Positions 53,501-60,986 of a stretch of 64,000 nt of DNA are shown one piece after another. The notes below the pieces were generated by a model. The model had not been told where the DNA came from. It worked only from the letters and a program-made list of their open reading frames with translations, and ran no database searches. The first letter of the stretch is position 1. Each line of letters begins with the position of its first letter. The DNA is from Bacteroidota bacterium (GTDB taxonomy: Bacteria; Bacteroidota; Bacteroidia; Chitinophagales; Saprospiraceae). The position numbers and the translations under genes were made by a program. Location: NCBI GenBank assembly GCA_017857395.1, contig JAFMDF010000006.1, forward strand, positions 1 to 64,000, in the 5' to 3' direction.

Positions 53501-53766
53501 GCCCCAATCGACAATACATGTTGTTTGTCAAAAACAGGTACCCAAGAAATACCGCCATTTTCACTTAACCAAACGCCACCAGAGGCCGTTCCCGCAAAGA
53601 TTCGATTCTCATCCGATAAATCGACATCAATAGCGGTGACTCGACCACTCATACCAGCTGGTCCAATATTTCTGGCTTTCATGGATTTGAAATGCTCGGC
53701 ATTAAAATCTTGCGCCGTTAGTAAAAAGGTAAGGCTTAAAAAAACTAGGGTGATTAGTTTATTCAT
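50539..53766 (-). CDS. sortilin/VPS10-like BNR propeller protein, exported
   Basis: The 1075-residue protein has a Sec signal peptide (1-18) and about eleven Asp-box (BNR) motifs of the S/T-x-D-G-G-x-T/S-W type (for example SENGGISW, SIDGGKTW, TYDGGASW, SMDGGATW and TKDGGANW), spread over residues 60-720. These form one or two large beta-propellers. The opening SMKARNIGPAGMSGRVTAID is typical of a Bacteroidota family often labelled glycosyl hydrolase, but no glycosidase active site is evident. A low-complexity Lys-rich stretch (about 800-850, with KKNRKKKKKG) separates the propeller from a beta domain and a helical C-terminus (about 930-1075). The role is probably extracellular binding or peptidase-like. 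Confidence 0.85.
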   Translation of the reverse strand: MNKLITLVFLSLTFLLTAQDFNAEHFKSMKARNIGPAGMSGRVTAIDVDLSDENRIFAGTASGGVWLSENGGISWVPVFDKQHVLSIGAVKINQANPAEIWVGTGEGNPRNSQNSGAGIFKSIDGGKTWTFKGLKETRVIHRIIIDETRPGTVYVGAQGAQWGTSESRGVFKTTDGGNNWDKVLYVNEGVGIADLVVDPNNPNKLIAAMWEFGRTPAFFNSGGPGSGMYITYDGGASWKKLTDKEGLPKGNLGRMGLSFAPSNPKVVYALIEAKENALFKSMDGGATWKKHSSHRNIGNRPFYYYDIFVDHKNENRVYSLYTYVSRSTDGGKTFDIIADYGNNVHPDHHAFWISPTNPMYLIDGNDGGMNISKDGGDTWRFVTNLPVGQFYHVNVDDDFPYNIYGGMQDNGTWAGPAFTLKRGGITNADWQEIFFGDGFDSAPKPDDNRYVYAMSQGGNMGLVDRETGVSRFIKPNSPDTTALRYNWNAAFAIKPNTNCGIYFGSQFVHYSTDCGESWDIISPDLTTNDTSKQHQDISGGLTIDATNAENNTCIIVIAPSPVDEKVIWVGTDDGNVQITKDGGANWTNLISRMPQLPKTAWIPQIEVSTKNAGEAFVVVNNYRQNDWSAYLYHTTDYGATWRRLVDDNDVTSFVTSVVQDQKEPNLLFLGTDAGLYISFDKGGKWHKWNNGLPSVQIRDMKIQSTFDDLVLGTFGRAFWVIDDISPLREYAKAKYSTKDFAVLSGTDGYLSNYRSYQGIRFIGQAEFVGDNKGTNAGLNLWIKPDAKDADKKKMVDKVAPKKNRKKKKKGAKEVMVDKADDTPKKDKKKKADKIKCFVIDVKGDTIRKFSRKVDKKGLVQIGWNMRADGLQRPSRRDPKPDQDLPSGMNVLPGKYTLVAQYGEATGQAEVEVKLDPRVTDVTEQDVKDLGVAYDNLVSMMEKATTAFNKLKKAKKKVELIEKLTETVQDTTKKAMAKLNKSTKKQLEDLIISYVDKENLKGIQRNPNTLNAVMGTAQRYLRSSYGKPTPNAQIAIDKAEKAVTKSLAEIDAFFKGDWVEYQAKVKAMEFDLFGLE

Positions 53767-53938
53767 GTTCGTGCTTTATGTAATATGATTTGATAGGGCA
53801 AAGGTAGTAAAAGAAATGAATTTTGAGGCGTGGGGATTTTGAGGATATTCTGATTATTGTACGCGTGGACGCAAAGTATTGATTGATAATCGGTAATTCA
53901 TATATTAGACTAGATAAAATTGATAATTATCCGTGACT

Positions 53939-53983
53939 CTTAATTAATCTGCGGCAGTAATTTTATACCGCAGATTAATTAAG
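53939..53983. repeat. ATCCGTG-type palindrome
   Basis: Perfect 16-bp arms (CTTAATTAATCTGCGG, 53939-53954, with 53968-53983) are extended outward by imperfect ATCCGTG/CACAGAT. The design is related to 28793-28859 and 62495-62556. Confidence 0.7.
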
Positions 53984-54026
53984 GAACACAGATATTAGAA
54001 CGGGTAGTAATTTTTGTTTTATCTAG

Positions 54027-54098
54027 TAAACCTATCCAGAATCGAACTGGAATCTTCTGGCTCAAAACCAGACGTGATAACCATTATACCATAGGTTT
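54027..54098 (-). tRNA. tRNA-Gln (TTG)
   Basis: The 72-nt cloverleaf has acceptor AAACCTA/TAGGTTT, anticodon stem TCTGG/CCAGA around loop TTTTGAG (anticodon TTG) and T-stem TCCAG/CTGGA with loop TTCGATT. The discriminator is A. CCA is not encoded. The D-stem is short. Confidence 0.85.
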
Positions 54099-54102
54099 AG
54101 TT

Positions 54103-54150
54103 AGAGCTTGTTGGGAATTTATCTCCAAAAACAAACTCCCAACAAGCTCT
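54103..54150. repeat. AGAGCTTGTTGGGA inverted repeat between tRNAs
   Basis: Perfect 14-bp arms (54103-54116 and 54137-54150) around 20 nt separate tRNA-Gln from tRNA-His. A related copy with a longer loop lies at 57454-57530. Confidence 0.85.
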
Positions 54151-54152
54151 TG

Positions 54153-54226
54153 GGTGTAAGACGAGACTCGAACTCGCATCTTTCATCTTCACAGGATGAC
54201 GCATTAACCAATTATGCTACCTACAC
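54153..54226 (-). tRNA. tRNA-His (GTG) without encoded G-1
   Basis: Acceptor GTGTAGG/CTTACAC (one G-U pair), D-stem GCAT/ATGC, anticodon stem TCATC/GATGA around CTGTGAA (anticodon GTG), and T-stem GCGAG/CTCGT. The discriminator is C73 as in standard tRNA-His, but the base at -1 is T, not the usual G. CCA is not encoded. Only two bases separate it from tRNA-Pro upstream. Confidence 0.88.
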
Positions 54227-54228
54227 AG

Positions 54229-54301
54229 TCGGGAAGACCCGAATCGAACGGACTAGTCCATGTTTCCAAAACACAGATGCTTAAACCTTAGTCACTTCCC
54301 G
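54229..54301 (-). tRNA. tRNA-Pro (TGG)
   Basis: Acceptor CGGGAAG/CTTCCCG, anticodon stem TGTGT/ACATG (with wobble pairs) around TTTGGAA (anticodon TGG), T-stem GTCCG/CGGGT with loop TTCGATT, discriminator A. CCA is not encoded. It is the first tRNA of the minus-strand trio. Confidence 0.85.
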
Positions 54302-54314
54302 ATATTTTAATCAT

Positions 54315-54354
54315 AAAAAAAGCCTCATAGAGACGAACTCTACAAGGCTTTTTT
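54315..54354. terminator. terminator-like hairpin upstream of the tRNA trio
   Basis: The stem AAAAAAGCCT with AGGCTTTTTT encloses a second stem TAGAG/CTCTA. A T-run is present for both strands. It is nearly the same design as the hairpin at 50394-50430. Confidence 0.65.
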
Positions 54355-54596
54355 AGTATTGCACATACAATAACCGTTACCATAGAGTTGCCCTATCGTT
54401 TATCGGTTGCGGTTGATGTGTATTGCTGAAATTCATTTTTTATTCTTTTTAAATGCTTATTTTTTGATGATGGTTTTATGGGATTCGAGGGTATAACTTT
54501 TGTTTTTTGGAAATAGTTCCTTTTAGAGGAAAACCAATGAAAATAGAGTTAGCCGTCAGTTTATTCTTGATGTATAGTTTTTGAAACTAGATGGTA

Positions 54597-56279
54597 TCAT
54601 TTAGGAAACAAAATACAAAAAACAGTCCCCTCCCCATAAACAGACCTTAAAGAAATAGTCGCTTGATATCGACGCAATATTTTTTGCACGGTAGACAGAC
54701 CAATACCCGAACCTTCATAAGTATCTTTGCTATGTAAGCGGGTAAAGAGTTGAAAAATTTTTTGTTGGTCTTTCTCTTGAATGCCAATCCCATTATCTGC
54801 AAATTTAAAAGTATAATGAGTGGGAGATTCCGTACAGGTCACCTTAATAATCGGGTCAATTGTTGGGCGTTTAAATTTGATGGCGTTGGAAATAATATTT
54901 TGGAAAACCTGCAAAATTAGGGTGGAGTGTGCTTGGATTTTAGGTAGGTTGGTATAGTGGAGTTGCACTTTATTTTCCTTTATTTGAATAGCTAATCGGT
55001 TTTTAATTGTATCCAGAATGGCCATCGTATCAACCATTTCTAAGGGTTGTTTACTTTGGTCAGATTTCGCATATAATAAAATTTCATCAATAAACTTTAC
55101 CACATCTTTGGCAGAAGTCGTAATGAATTGCATATAAGCTAAACTATTTTTAGAAAGTTGGTCTTTTAAATCCCTTTCCAATAAATAGGTGAAACTATTG
55201 ATAGTTCGGATAGGCTGTTTTAAATCATGGGCAATTCTATGAGCAAATTCCGTTAATTCTTGATTGACGGACTGGAGTTGAATAGATTTTATTTCTAAAT
55301 CCTTTTTTTGTGCAACTATTTTTGCATTGGCTAATTGTAGTTCTTCATTTTGATTGGCTAAAAAAACACGCTCTTTTTCTATTTCATTAATTTCAAATTG
55401 GAACTGCAGATTTTTAGTGGTTCGATTACTAAATGCTGCGTTCAATTCTTTATTTAAAGCGATATATTTTTTAAAGTAATACTTAAGGTTTTGCTGGTCA
55501 TTAATTTCTGTTAAACCTTTTAAATAGACTTCCATCATCACCCTTAATTCCTTTCTTAAAATGCCCTTTTTATCTAAGGTATCTACTGCTTTTTTTAAAT
55601 AATTGACGGCTGATTTAAAATTTCCTTCTCCCAAAAGAATAGCACCAAACAAATAATCACAGGCGATTAGGTATTTAATTAACTGATGTTTTTTAACCGA
55701 AGTTTCTGTTGCTTTATGCACAAGTCTAGCCTGTGCGTAATTTTCTTGTTTCAGATAAACCTTAGTCAAATTCTTTAAAGAAACCGCTTTTAAATCGGGT
55801 GTTAAATGTGGGTGTTCTAAATTATTTTTAAAAATGGTTGCTGCTTTTTCAAGTTGTTCTAATTCAAAATAAGCATGGCCGATATTATTTAAAATTTTGA
55901 TTGTTTGGATGGGTTGATTCAAGGTCTGTGTAATGTGGAGACATTTTTTATTAAACGCTAATTGCTTAGTCCTATCCCCTAAATTACCATAAATGAGTGC
56001 CATATTTTTCCAGCATTGAGCTTCTTTTCCTAAATCTCCTGAATCGGAAAAGTATTGCAGCGCTTGGAGGTTTTTAGCTAAAGCTTCTTTATAAGCGCCA
56101 TTTTCCATCAATACTTTGGTCAAAGCAATTCTAACAATGGCAATCTCTTGTTCATCTTGACGAGCAAGTGCTAAAGCTTCATTTTTGGTAAAAAATTGAT
56201 AAGCTTCTATTGGATTGGTGAAGGTATCTTCTGCTTGATTGACAAGGTTTTCGATTTTTATGGTATTGGTAGTTGTCAT
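54597..56279 (-). CDS. soluble TPR sensor histidine kinase
   Basis: I take the ATG at 56279 (MTTTNTIKIENL), giving 560 residues; an in-frame ATG six codons up is possible. About 290 residues of tetratricopeptide repeats and a coiled coil (about 295-350) precede the kinase core. Counted from the longer start, the H-box is HRIAHDLKQPIRT with His357, the N-box NIISNAIKF is at 467-475, G1 DNGIGI at 501-506 and G2 GSGIGLS at 529-535. No signal peptide or transmembrane helix is seen, so it is cytoplasmic, unlike the TPR kinase at 6.6 kb. No response regulator is adjacent; the LytTR regulator at 61.7 kb is the nearest orphan. Confidence 0.88.
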   Translation of the reverse strand: MTTTNTIKIENLVNQAEDTFTNPIEAYQFFTKNEALALARQDEQEIAIVRIALTKVLMENGAYKEALAKNLQALQYFSDSGDLGKEAQCWKNMALIYGNLGDRTKQLAFNKKCLHITQTLNQPIQTIKILNNIGHAYFELEQLEKAATIFKNNLEHPHLTPDLKAVSLKNLTKVYLKQENYAQARLVHKATETSVKKHQLIKYLIACDYLFGAILLGEGNFKSAVNYLKKAVDTLDKKGILRKELRVMMEVYLKGLTEINDQQNLKYYFKKYIALNKELNAAFSNRTTKNLQFQFEINEIEKERVFLANQNEELQLANAKIVAQKKDLEIKSIQLQSVNQELTEFAHRIAHDLKQPIRTINSFTYLLERDLKDQLSKNSLAYMQFITTSAKDVVKFIDEILLYAKSDQSKQPLEMVDTMAILDTIKNRLAIQIKENKVQLHYTNLPKIQAHSTLILQVFQNIISNAIKFKRPTIDPIIKVTCTESPTHYTFKFADNGIGIQEKDQQKIFQLFTRLHSKDTYEGSGIGLSTVQKILRRYQATISLRSVYGEGTVFCILFPK

Positions 56280-56756
56280 AGTACTAACTATTATCAAGGG
56301 GAGAGCTATGGTAGATTAAGCGTTGGTTTAGATACTGTTTTTGTTTAGGATGCGAAACTAGAAAAAATCAGTTACCAAGAAGGGGTTTTAACTTTAGTAT
56401 ACTTACAAATTTTATACCTAAAATTTTTCAACAGCTAATAATAAGGATTTCTATTCCGGTTGTTTAGCGGTCGAAAAACTTTATTAAATAGGAACTGAAT
56501 TCAGAAAAGTGAATTGTTTTTCATATTTCATTACATTGTTTAGAAAGTGAATACAGGCAATTCCAATAAGCCTTAAATGAAAAACATCGAACCCCCAAAG
56601 AATCCGATGCATAGTATCCGTAAGAAATAGAAAACTATTTTATCCTTTTTCCATTTTGCAACTGGAAGTAGTTCGTTGATTAATAAACCCTTTTTTATAT
56701 TGCTGAAGGCGGTGTTTTCAAAAAAGGTACAGTAGCAAATCTCAAGAAATAGCGCA
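56280..56756. other. gene-free stretch with one imperfect hairpin
   Basis: The 477 bp between the kinase and sulfotransferase genes hold a short open frame overlapping the sulfotransferase stop codon that does not look real. An imperfect hairpin with CATCGAA/CCGATG (56583-56612) belongs to the GCATCGA stem group seen at 19971 and near 57655 and 57731. Confidence 0.4.
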
Positions 56757-57437
56757 TTACATTTCCAAGACCCCATCCATAATCAGTCTATCCATTTTTA
56801 CATTAAAAGTTTTTCGCTGATGCGTTTGCGGAAAAGGCGTTTCGGGGATGGGTAAATTTAAAAAAGTACATAAGGGGTTCCATCCATCTTTAACACTAAA
56901 AACTAGCAATTTATCCTTTGGGATAATAGTTTTGACCCGTTCCGTATGCGCCAAGTAAGTGTCAATCGCAAAAGCTTTATCCTCAAATTTATTTTGAAAT
57001 TGTTTGCCCCAAATCACTTTATCATTATATTGAAAAACTGGGGCTACCTTGCGCATATCGGAAGACCTCACTAAGTTATAGAACAATCTTAGCCCCTCTT
57101 TTACGTTTTTTGGTTTACCTCTATAAATAGTTTCCCGTACGCTGGCATACCATTTTTCAGGGTCTCTGATGGTATGTACAAACTTTGCATCGGGATATTT
57201 TTCTAATAAGGTTTCATAATATAGACAAATTGGATAATCTGTAACAGTATTAAATCCCTCAAATAACGCAGCCCAATCAGTTGTTCCATTCTTTTCAAAG
57301 GCTTTCAGGTATTTTATTCTTTTGGGTTGATTGAGTAATTCTGTCATGTGGAAACATTTACCACCATAAAGTTGCTCTAAAGCCTTTTTTAAGGACATCG
57401 TACCTGTCCTACCTAAACCAGTTCCTATTACTTTCAT
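56757..57437 (-). CDS. sulfotransferase-family protein
   Basis: The 226-residue protein begins with the PAPS-binding P-loop-like motif GTGLGRTGTMSLKKAL (residues 5-20). It has a DYPICLYY segment near 92 and the 3'-phosphate-binding region KFVHTIRDPEKWYASV near 110, all typical of the Sulfotransfer_4 group common in Bacteroidota. It would move sulfate from PAPS to a hydroxyl or amine of an unknown acceptor. There is no signal peptide. It is a single gene with a CAGGCAAC-type leader motif about 120 bp upstream. Confidence 0.85.
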   Translation of the reverse strand: MKVIGTGLGRTGTMSLKKALEQLYGGKCFHMTELLNQPKRIKYLKAFEKNGTTDWAALFEGFNTVTDYPICLYYETLLEKYPDAKFVHTIRDPEKWYASVRETIYRGKPKNVKEGLRLFYNLVRSSDMRKVAPVFQYNDKVIWGKQFQNKFEDKAFAIDTYLAHTERVKTIIPKDKLLVFSVKDGWNPLCTFLNLPIPETPFPQTHQRKTFNVKMDRLIMDGVLEM

Positions 57438-57453
57438 TATTATCTTTTTATTA

Positions 57454-57530
57454 AGAGCTTGTTGGAAATTTATCCTTTGGGCTAAAAAAGCGTCTTTTTA
57501 ATCTCCAAAAACAAACTCCCAACACGCTCT
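57454..57530. repeat. AGAGCTTGTTGGAA inverted repeat with insert
   Basis: This has the same arms as 54103-54150 (AGAGCTTGTTGG and CCAACACGCTCT) and the same inner TCTCCAAAAACAAACTCCC, but with about 29 extra bases in the loop. It lies upstream of the sulfotransferase gene. Confidence 0.75.
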
Positions 57531-57560
57531 AAGTTTTTGATGAATACTACCGCTTACTTT

Positions 57561-57600
57561 TTAGGATACGAGAAAAAGGATAGGCTGCGTTGCCTGCTAG
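57561..57600 (-). promoter_or_regulatory. CAGGCAAC leader motif upstream of the sulfotransferase gene
   Basis: Read on the minus strand: AGCAGGCAACGCAGCCTATC, then a T/C tract and CTCGTATCCTAA. It ends 124 nt before the start codon. The rest of the 353-bp gap up to 57790 also holds two GCACCGAAT hairpins (near 57655 and 57731). Confidence 0.4.
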
Positions 57601-57790
57601 GACATGCCTATGAAAAAAATAAACTAGCATTAATGCTTGCTATATTGAAAAAAAGCACCGAATCCAAAAAGAATCCGATGCTAATAACCCCAAAATATTA
57701 AATCTGTGCTTTAAAGTTAAGCTGTAAAAGGCACCGAATTCAAAAAAGAACTCGATGCTTCAAAACCCGTAAATAATAGATTACTATTTT

Positions 57791-59047
57791 TTAAAACCTA
57801 AAACTCAGCCCCAAACTCACAATATCCGCGGTCAACCCAGTACTCCGTTCATAATGGCTATATTTCAAATCAATACTTTTCAACATAAAAATCGGACGTT
57901 TTTTGAAAGGTAGTTTAAAACCGCCAATCCCTCCTGCGGGCGAATACCGAATACCTAAACCATAAGTCTGACTATTCAAAGCTGCTAAATCGTAATCGGA
58001 AGTTCGGAACTCGTCATTGACCGAATGTTCTTTATAGGGTTTAAAATAATCTACTGCCGTTTGGGTATGATAGCGATAAAACGGATAAACCGATAAAAAA
58101 CGATTGATTTTGACGGGCAATTCTACACTTGCAGTATGCGCCTGCATGCCCCAATCATCCTGGTAATAGCGGTAATAAAAGCGAGCAATAAGATTTTCTA
58201 ATACATGATAATTCAACCGAACCCCAATTGGGATTTTCAACCGTGAACTTGGAAGGATTTCTATATCTGCTCGATTGCGTTCCTGAAAATATACTCGATG
58301 AAATGGGGTAGATAATAAACCATTCATATAAGTAGCTTCTAATTGTATCGATGCTTGCATGCGTTTATTCAACACCTGAGAAATAGTCAAGGATGCATTA
58401 TAAGACTGCCGTTTATTTGTAGGTAAACTTACTCGTCGCCTAATTTCTCTAGGGAAAAAGAATTCCCATTGGTCAATAAAAGCTTGGGCATTTAAACCGA
58501 TGGAGGTATTCTGGCTTTTGGACGTCCAGTTATAATTAATGCCTGCTGTCAAAGATTGATAATCGTACTCGGTACTTCCACCAATTCTTGCGCCCCACGT
58601 CTGTTGGTCGTCTATTTTATAAGAGAAACCGATATTGCCATGAATCCTTGTATCATGTAGAGAATCAGATGATACTTCACTATCAATCGCATCGGTAGAA
58701 GCCGAAGAATAAAAGTCAGCACCTCCATCAATTTTCAATTTCAACTTTTCATTCATCGGTACGGACAAAATCACTTTGCTCGTATAATCAGTCAATAATT
58801 CAGTACCAATCCCACCTGTTACCGCCGAATTATTGCCATCTTGTTGGTAATAAGAAGCCAGAATATCTAACTCAACAGGTTCTATTTTAAAGCTCGGTAG
58901 CGCCGTAGAATCCAATTCAATTTTTGGCTTTTTATCCTTTTTGGAAAACACATTAAAGCGATTCCATTTAGTGGTTTGTGCCTTCATTTCTTGCGCCCAA
59001 AAGAGTAAGAACATCGCCAGGCTGACAATCGTTAATTGCATCCGCAC
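57791..59047 (-). CDS. DUF3570 outer-membrane beta-barrel protein
   Basis: The 418-residue protein has a Sec signal peptide (1-23), a short polar linker and a DUF3570 beta-barrel with the family sequence VELDILASYYQQDGNNSAVT, then GGIGTELLTDY near residue 57. It ends in SLGLSFRF with a terminal Phe, as expected for an outer-membrane barrel. It overlaps the DUF4266 gene by 16 bp and sits in the conserved thioredoxin, ApbE, DUF4266, DUF3570 cluster. The family function is not established. In this context it is likely the outer-membrane part of a redox or metal-handling complex. Confidence 0.92.
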   Translation of the reverse strand: MRMQLTIVSLAMFLLFWAQEMKAQTTKWNRFNVFSKKDKKPKIELDSTALPSFKIEPVELDILASYYQQDGNNSAVTGGIGTELLTDYTSKVILSVPMNEKLKLKIDGGADFYSSASTDAIDSEVSSDSLHDTRIHGNIGFSYKIDDQQTWGARIGGSTEYDYQSLTAGINYNWTSKSQNTSIGLNAQAFIDQWEFFFPREIRRRVSLPTNKRQSYNASLTISQVLNKRMQASIQLEATYMNGLLSTPFHRVYFQERNRADIEILPSSRLKIPIGVRLNYHVLENLIARFYYRYYQDDWGMQAHTASVELPVKINRFLSVYPFYRYHTQTAVDYFKPYKEHSVNDEFRTSDYDLAALNSQTYGLGIRYSPAGGIGGFKLPFKKRPIFMLKSIDLKYSHYERSTGLTADIVSLGLSFRF

Positions 59048-59250
59048 CCTCCTCCTACTTTACCTCCGTTTGCACCAGAAGCACCTTCTCGGTACGTTTG
59101 AAAATTCGTCTCAAAATATTCTACTTTTCGAGCCGCTAAATCCATTTCTTCGTCATTGAGGTACATTTTTTGGTACCCTTTGACGGATGCGCAAGACGTC
59201 AGGACGCTTGCTAGTACTCCGAAGAGGAGGAGTCTTTTTAATTTTTTCAT
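59032..59250 (-). CDS. DUF4266 small lipoprotein
   Basis: The start is chosen at ATG 59250 (MKKLKRLLLFGVLA), because an upstream Met at 59292 would add residues before the signal peptide. The 72-residue product has lipobox LTSC (Cys19), the family core GYQKMYLNDEEMDLAARKVE, and ends YREGASGANGGKVGGGCGCN. The EGASGAN stretch resembles the D-x-x-(S/T)-G-A-(S/T) flavinylation site used by ApbE, but with Asn at the acceptor position; the terminal CGC could be a metal or redox site. It is co-transcribed with ApbE and DUF3570. Confidence 0.9.
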   Translation of the reverse strand: MKKLKRLLLFGVLASVLTSCASVKGYQKMYLNDEEMDLAARKVEYFETNFQTYREGASGANGGKVGGGCGCN

Positions 59251-59320
59251 ATTCTTTACGGGTTGACAGGATTTGAGACCTTTTATGCTCAAATCTGTGG
59301 GTTAATAACTTTATTATTAT

Positions 59321-59449
59321 TCGATGAATCAAGTCTCCAGATTTGATTCGACTATCTGGTCGTCTCCAGACGACCGTTATCCATACTATTTACGGTCGTC
59401 TGGAGACGACGAGATAGGGATTTCAAGTCTGGAGACTTGAAATATCGGT
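59321..59449. repeat. GTCTCCAGAC palindromic element, copy 4
   Basis: The full nested form has outer AAGTCTCCAGATTTGA (from 59331) with TCAAGTCTGGAGACTTGA near 59423-59440, and inner CTGGTCGTCTCCAGACGACC with its partner near 59394-59414. It lies between the ApbE and DUF4266 genes, inside the likely operon. Confidence 0.85.
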
Positions 59450-59467
59450 ATCTAGGTGAATAGCTAT

Positions 59468-60412
59468 TTATACTTGCAAATTATCTGAGTACCGAATCTC
59501 GCCTTGATGATTGACCAACAAACATTCGATACCTTTTAAGCGGTTAATCAAAGCGAGGCCTTCTACTTCTCCTAAAACGGTAACGGTCGTCGCCAAAGCG
59601 TCCCCTAATTCTGGATTAGGACAAACGATACTCACACTTTTCACGCCTTCTGCTGGCTCACCTGTTCGGGGGTCAATGATGTGTGAATACCGTTTGCCGT
59701 TAATCAGCGCGTATTTTTCGTAGCCACCCGATGTGACCACCGAGCCATTTGGTATATTTAAGGACGCCAATACCATATCTGTTTTTTCTGGGTCAGGAAT
59801 TTTAATCGTCCAATGGTCTTTATTCATCGGTTGTCCCCAACATAATAAATCACCAGAAGCATTGACCAACCCATTTTCGATGCCCATTTGCCCCATGACC
59901 ACTCTTGCCCGCATGGCGGCATAGCCTTTGCCAATAGCGCCAAAACCGATTTTCATTCCTTTTTTTGCTAGTAAAACCGTTTGTCTATCTTCATCCAGAA
60001 TAATGTGTTGATAATTAATCAGTTCTCTTAATCGGGCTATAATAGCAGGAGAAGGCATGGTACTTTCTTCGTTCGTAATTTTCCAATAATCTCTAGCTAC
60101 CGTTCCGCTAATATCAAAAGCACCTCTGGTTATTTTAGAAACTTGAATACTTCTTTTGATTAATTCAAACAATTCTCTATCGACCTTAACCGATTGAATA
60201 CCCGCCTTTTTATTAATCTGCCCCGTTTGAGATGCTGGTCGCCAAGAGGAAATTAATCGCTCAATTCTTTCTATTTCTTTGACGCCTACTCGCAATGCAT
60301 CCCAAGCAACTTGTGGGTTATGATGAATGGCAGTTAAGGCAAATTTGCAACCCATTAAACCTAAATGATGGCGATGGGCTTTGGCTTTTGGTGGTGCTAA
60401 TGTTACGGGCAT
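59468..60412 (-). CDS. apbE: FAD:protein FMN transferase (ApbE)
   Basis: The 314-residue flavin transferase has the family landmarks: ISSWRPASQTGQIN (about 54), TRGAFDISGTVA, IGFGAIGKGYAAMRAR, LVNASGDLLCWG, VTSGGYEKYALINGKRYSHI followed by IDPRTG, and GDALATTVTVLG. It attaches FMN through a phosphoester to Ser or Thr of a target protein outside the cytoplasm. No clear signal peptide is visible (the N-terminus is MPVTLAPPKAKAHRHH), which is odd for a periplasmic enzyme. The neighbouring DUF4266 lipoprotein has a flavinylation-like motif and is the obvious candidate target, though with Asn at the acceptor position. Confidence 0.92.
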   Translation of the reverse strand: MPVTLAPPKAKAHRHHLGLMGCKFALTAIHHNPQVAWDALRVGVKEIERIERLISSWRPASQTGQINKKAGIQSVKVDRELFELIKRSIQVSKITRGAFDISGTVARDYWKITNEESTMPSPAIIARLRELINYQHIILDEDRQTVLLAKKGMKIGFGAIGKGYAAMRARVVMGQMGIENGLVNASGDLLCWGQPMNKDHWTIKIPDPEKTDMVLASLNIPNGSVVTSGGYEKYALINGKRYSHIIDPRTGEPAEGVKSVSIVCPNPELGDALATTVTVLGEVEGLALINRLKGIECLLVNHQGEIRYSDNLQV

Positions 60413-60461
60413 TTTTGCTTATTTTTTAGTTAGGAAGAATTGGTATTAGGTATCGGATAAC

Positions 60462-60517
60462 AGGTGTCGGGTGTCAGGTTAGATGCGTTCCTTCGCCTAA
60501 CCTGATACCTGATACCT
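60462..60517. repeat. AGGTGTCGGGTGTCAGGTTA imperfect inverted repeat
   Basis: Approximately 21-nt arms (60462-60482 and 60497-60517) with a few mismatches enclose 14 nt. Further AGGTATC/GACACCT half-repeats flank it. It lies between the ApbE and thioredoxin genes. Confidence 0.65.
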
Positions 60518-60531
60518 AGTACCTGACACCT

Positions 60532-60978
60532 TTAAATTTTCGGCTGCATCAATCGCACATATTCCTTCGCCGACAGCCTATTATTATAGTCCACTTCTGT
60601 AATCACAGAACCATCTGCATTGACCAATACCATGAGGGGGAATTGTCCTTTTGGATTATATTGTTCGGCTAATTTTTCATTATGTGCCTGTTGTTCTTTC
60701 GATAATCTATTTTTTCTTTTGTAAGGGAAATCTAATTCTAGGAGGACTAAATTTTCGTCCGCAAAAGCGGTAAAATCCTGCTGGGTAATTACTTTTTCTT
60801 TTAACTGGATACAGGGTTTGCACCAATCGGAACCAGAGAATATCATTAAAATCGGTTTATTGTCTGTTTGTGCGGCAGTTTTAGCAGCTTCTATATTATG
60901 CAAAAAGTTTTGAGCATAACTACTAAATGGCATTAATAAAAGGATGAAGGCGCTTAGGCTGATGATTTTGGATTTCAT
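60532..60978 (-). CDS. exported thioredoxin-fold protein
   Basis: The 148-residue protein has a Sec signal peptide (1-22) and a thioredoxin fold. The redox motif is WCKPC (Cys53 and Cys56) and the cis-Pro is in GQFPLMVLV. The context SGSDWCKPCIQLKEKV is typical of periplasmic thiol-disulfide proteins of Bacteroidota. It is the first gene of the ApbE/DUF4266/DUF3570 cluster and may reduce or oxidise Cys residues of those partners, for example the CGC tail of DUF4266. A CAGGCAAG-type leader motif lies about 115 bp upstream. Confidence 0.88.
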   Translation of the reverse strand: MKSKIISLSAFILLLMPFSSYAQNFLHNIEAAKTAAQTDNKPILMIFSGSDWCKPCIQLKEKVITQQDFTAFADENLVLLELDFPYKRKNRLSKEQQAHNEKLAEQYNPKGQFPLMVLVNADGSVITEVDYNNRLSAKEYVRLMQPKI

Positions 60979-60986
60979 ATTTACAG

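Noticed and set aside
50539-53766. Annotation of the BNR propeller protein as a glycoside hydrolase
   Set aside because: Asp-boxes mark the fold, not the activity; no glycosidase catalytic residues could be identified.
56573-56776. Minus-strand open frame of 67 codons after the sulfotransferase gene
   Set aside because: It overlaps the sulfotransferase stop codon, runs through a GCATCGA hairpin and has no recognisable protein features.
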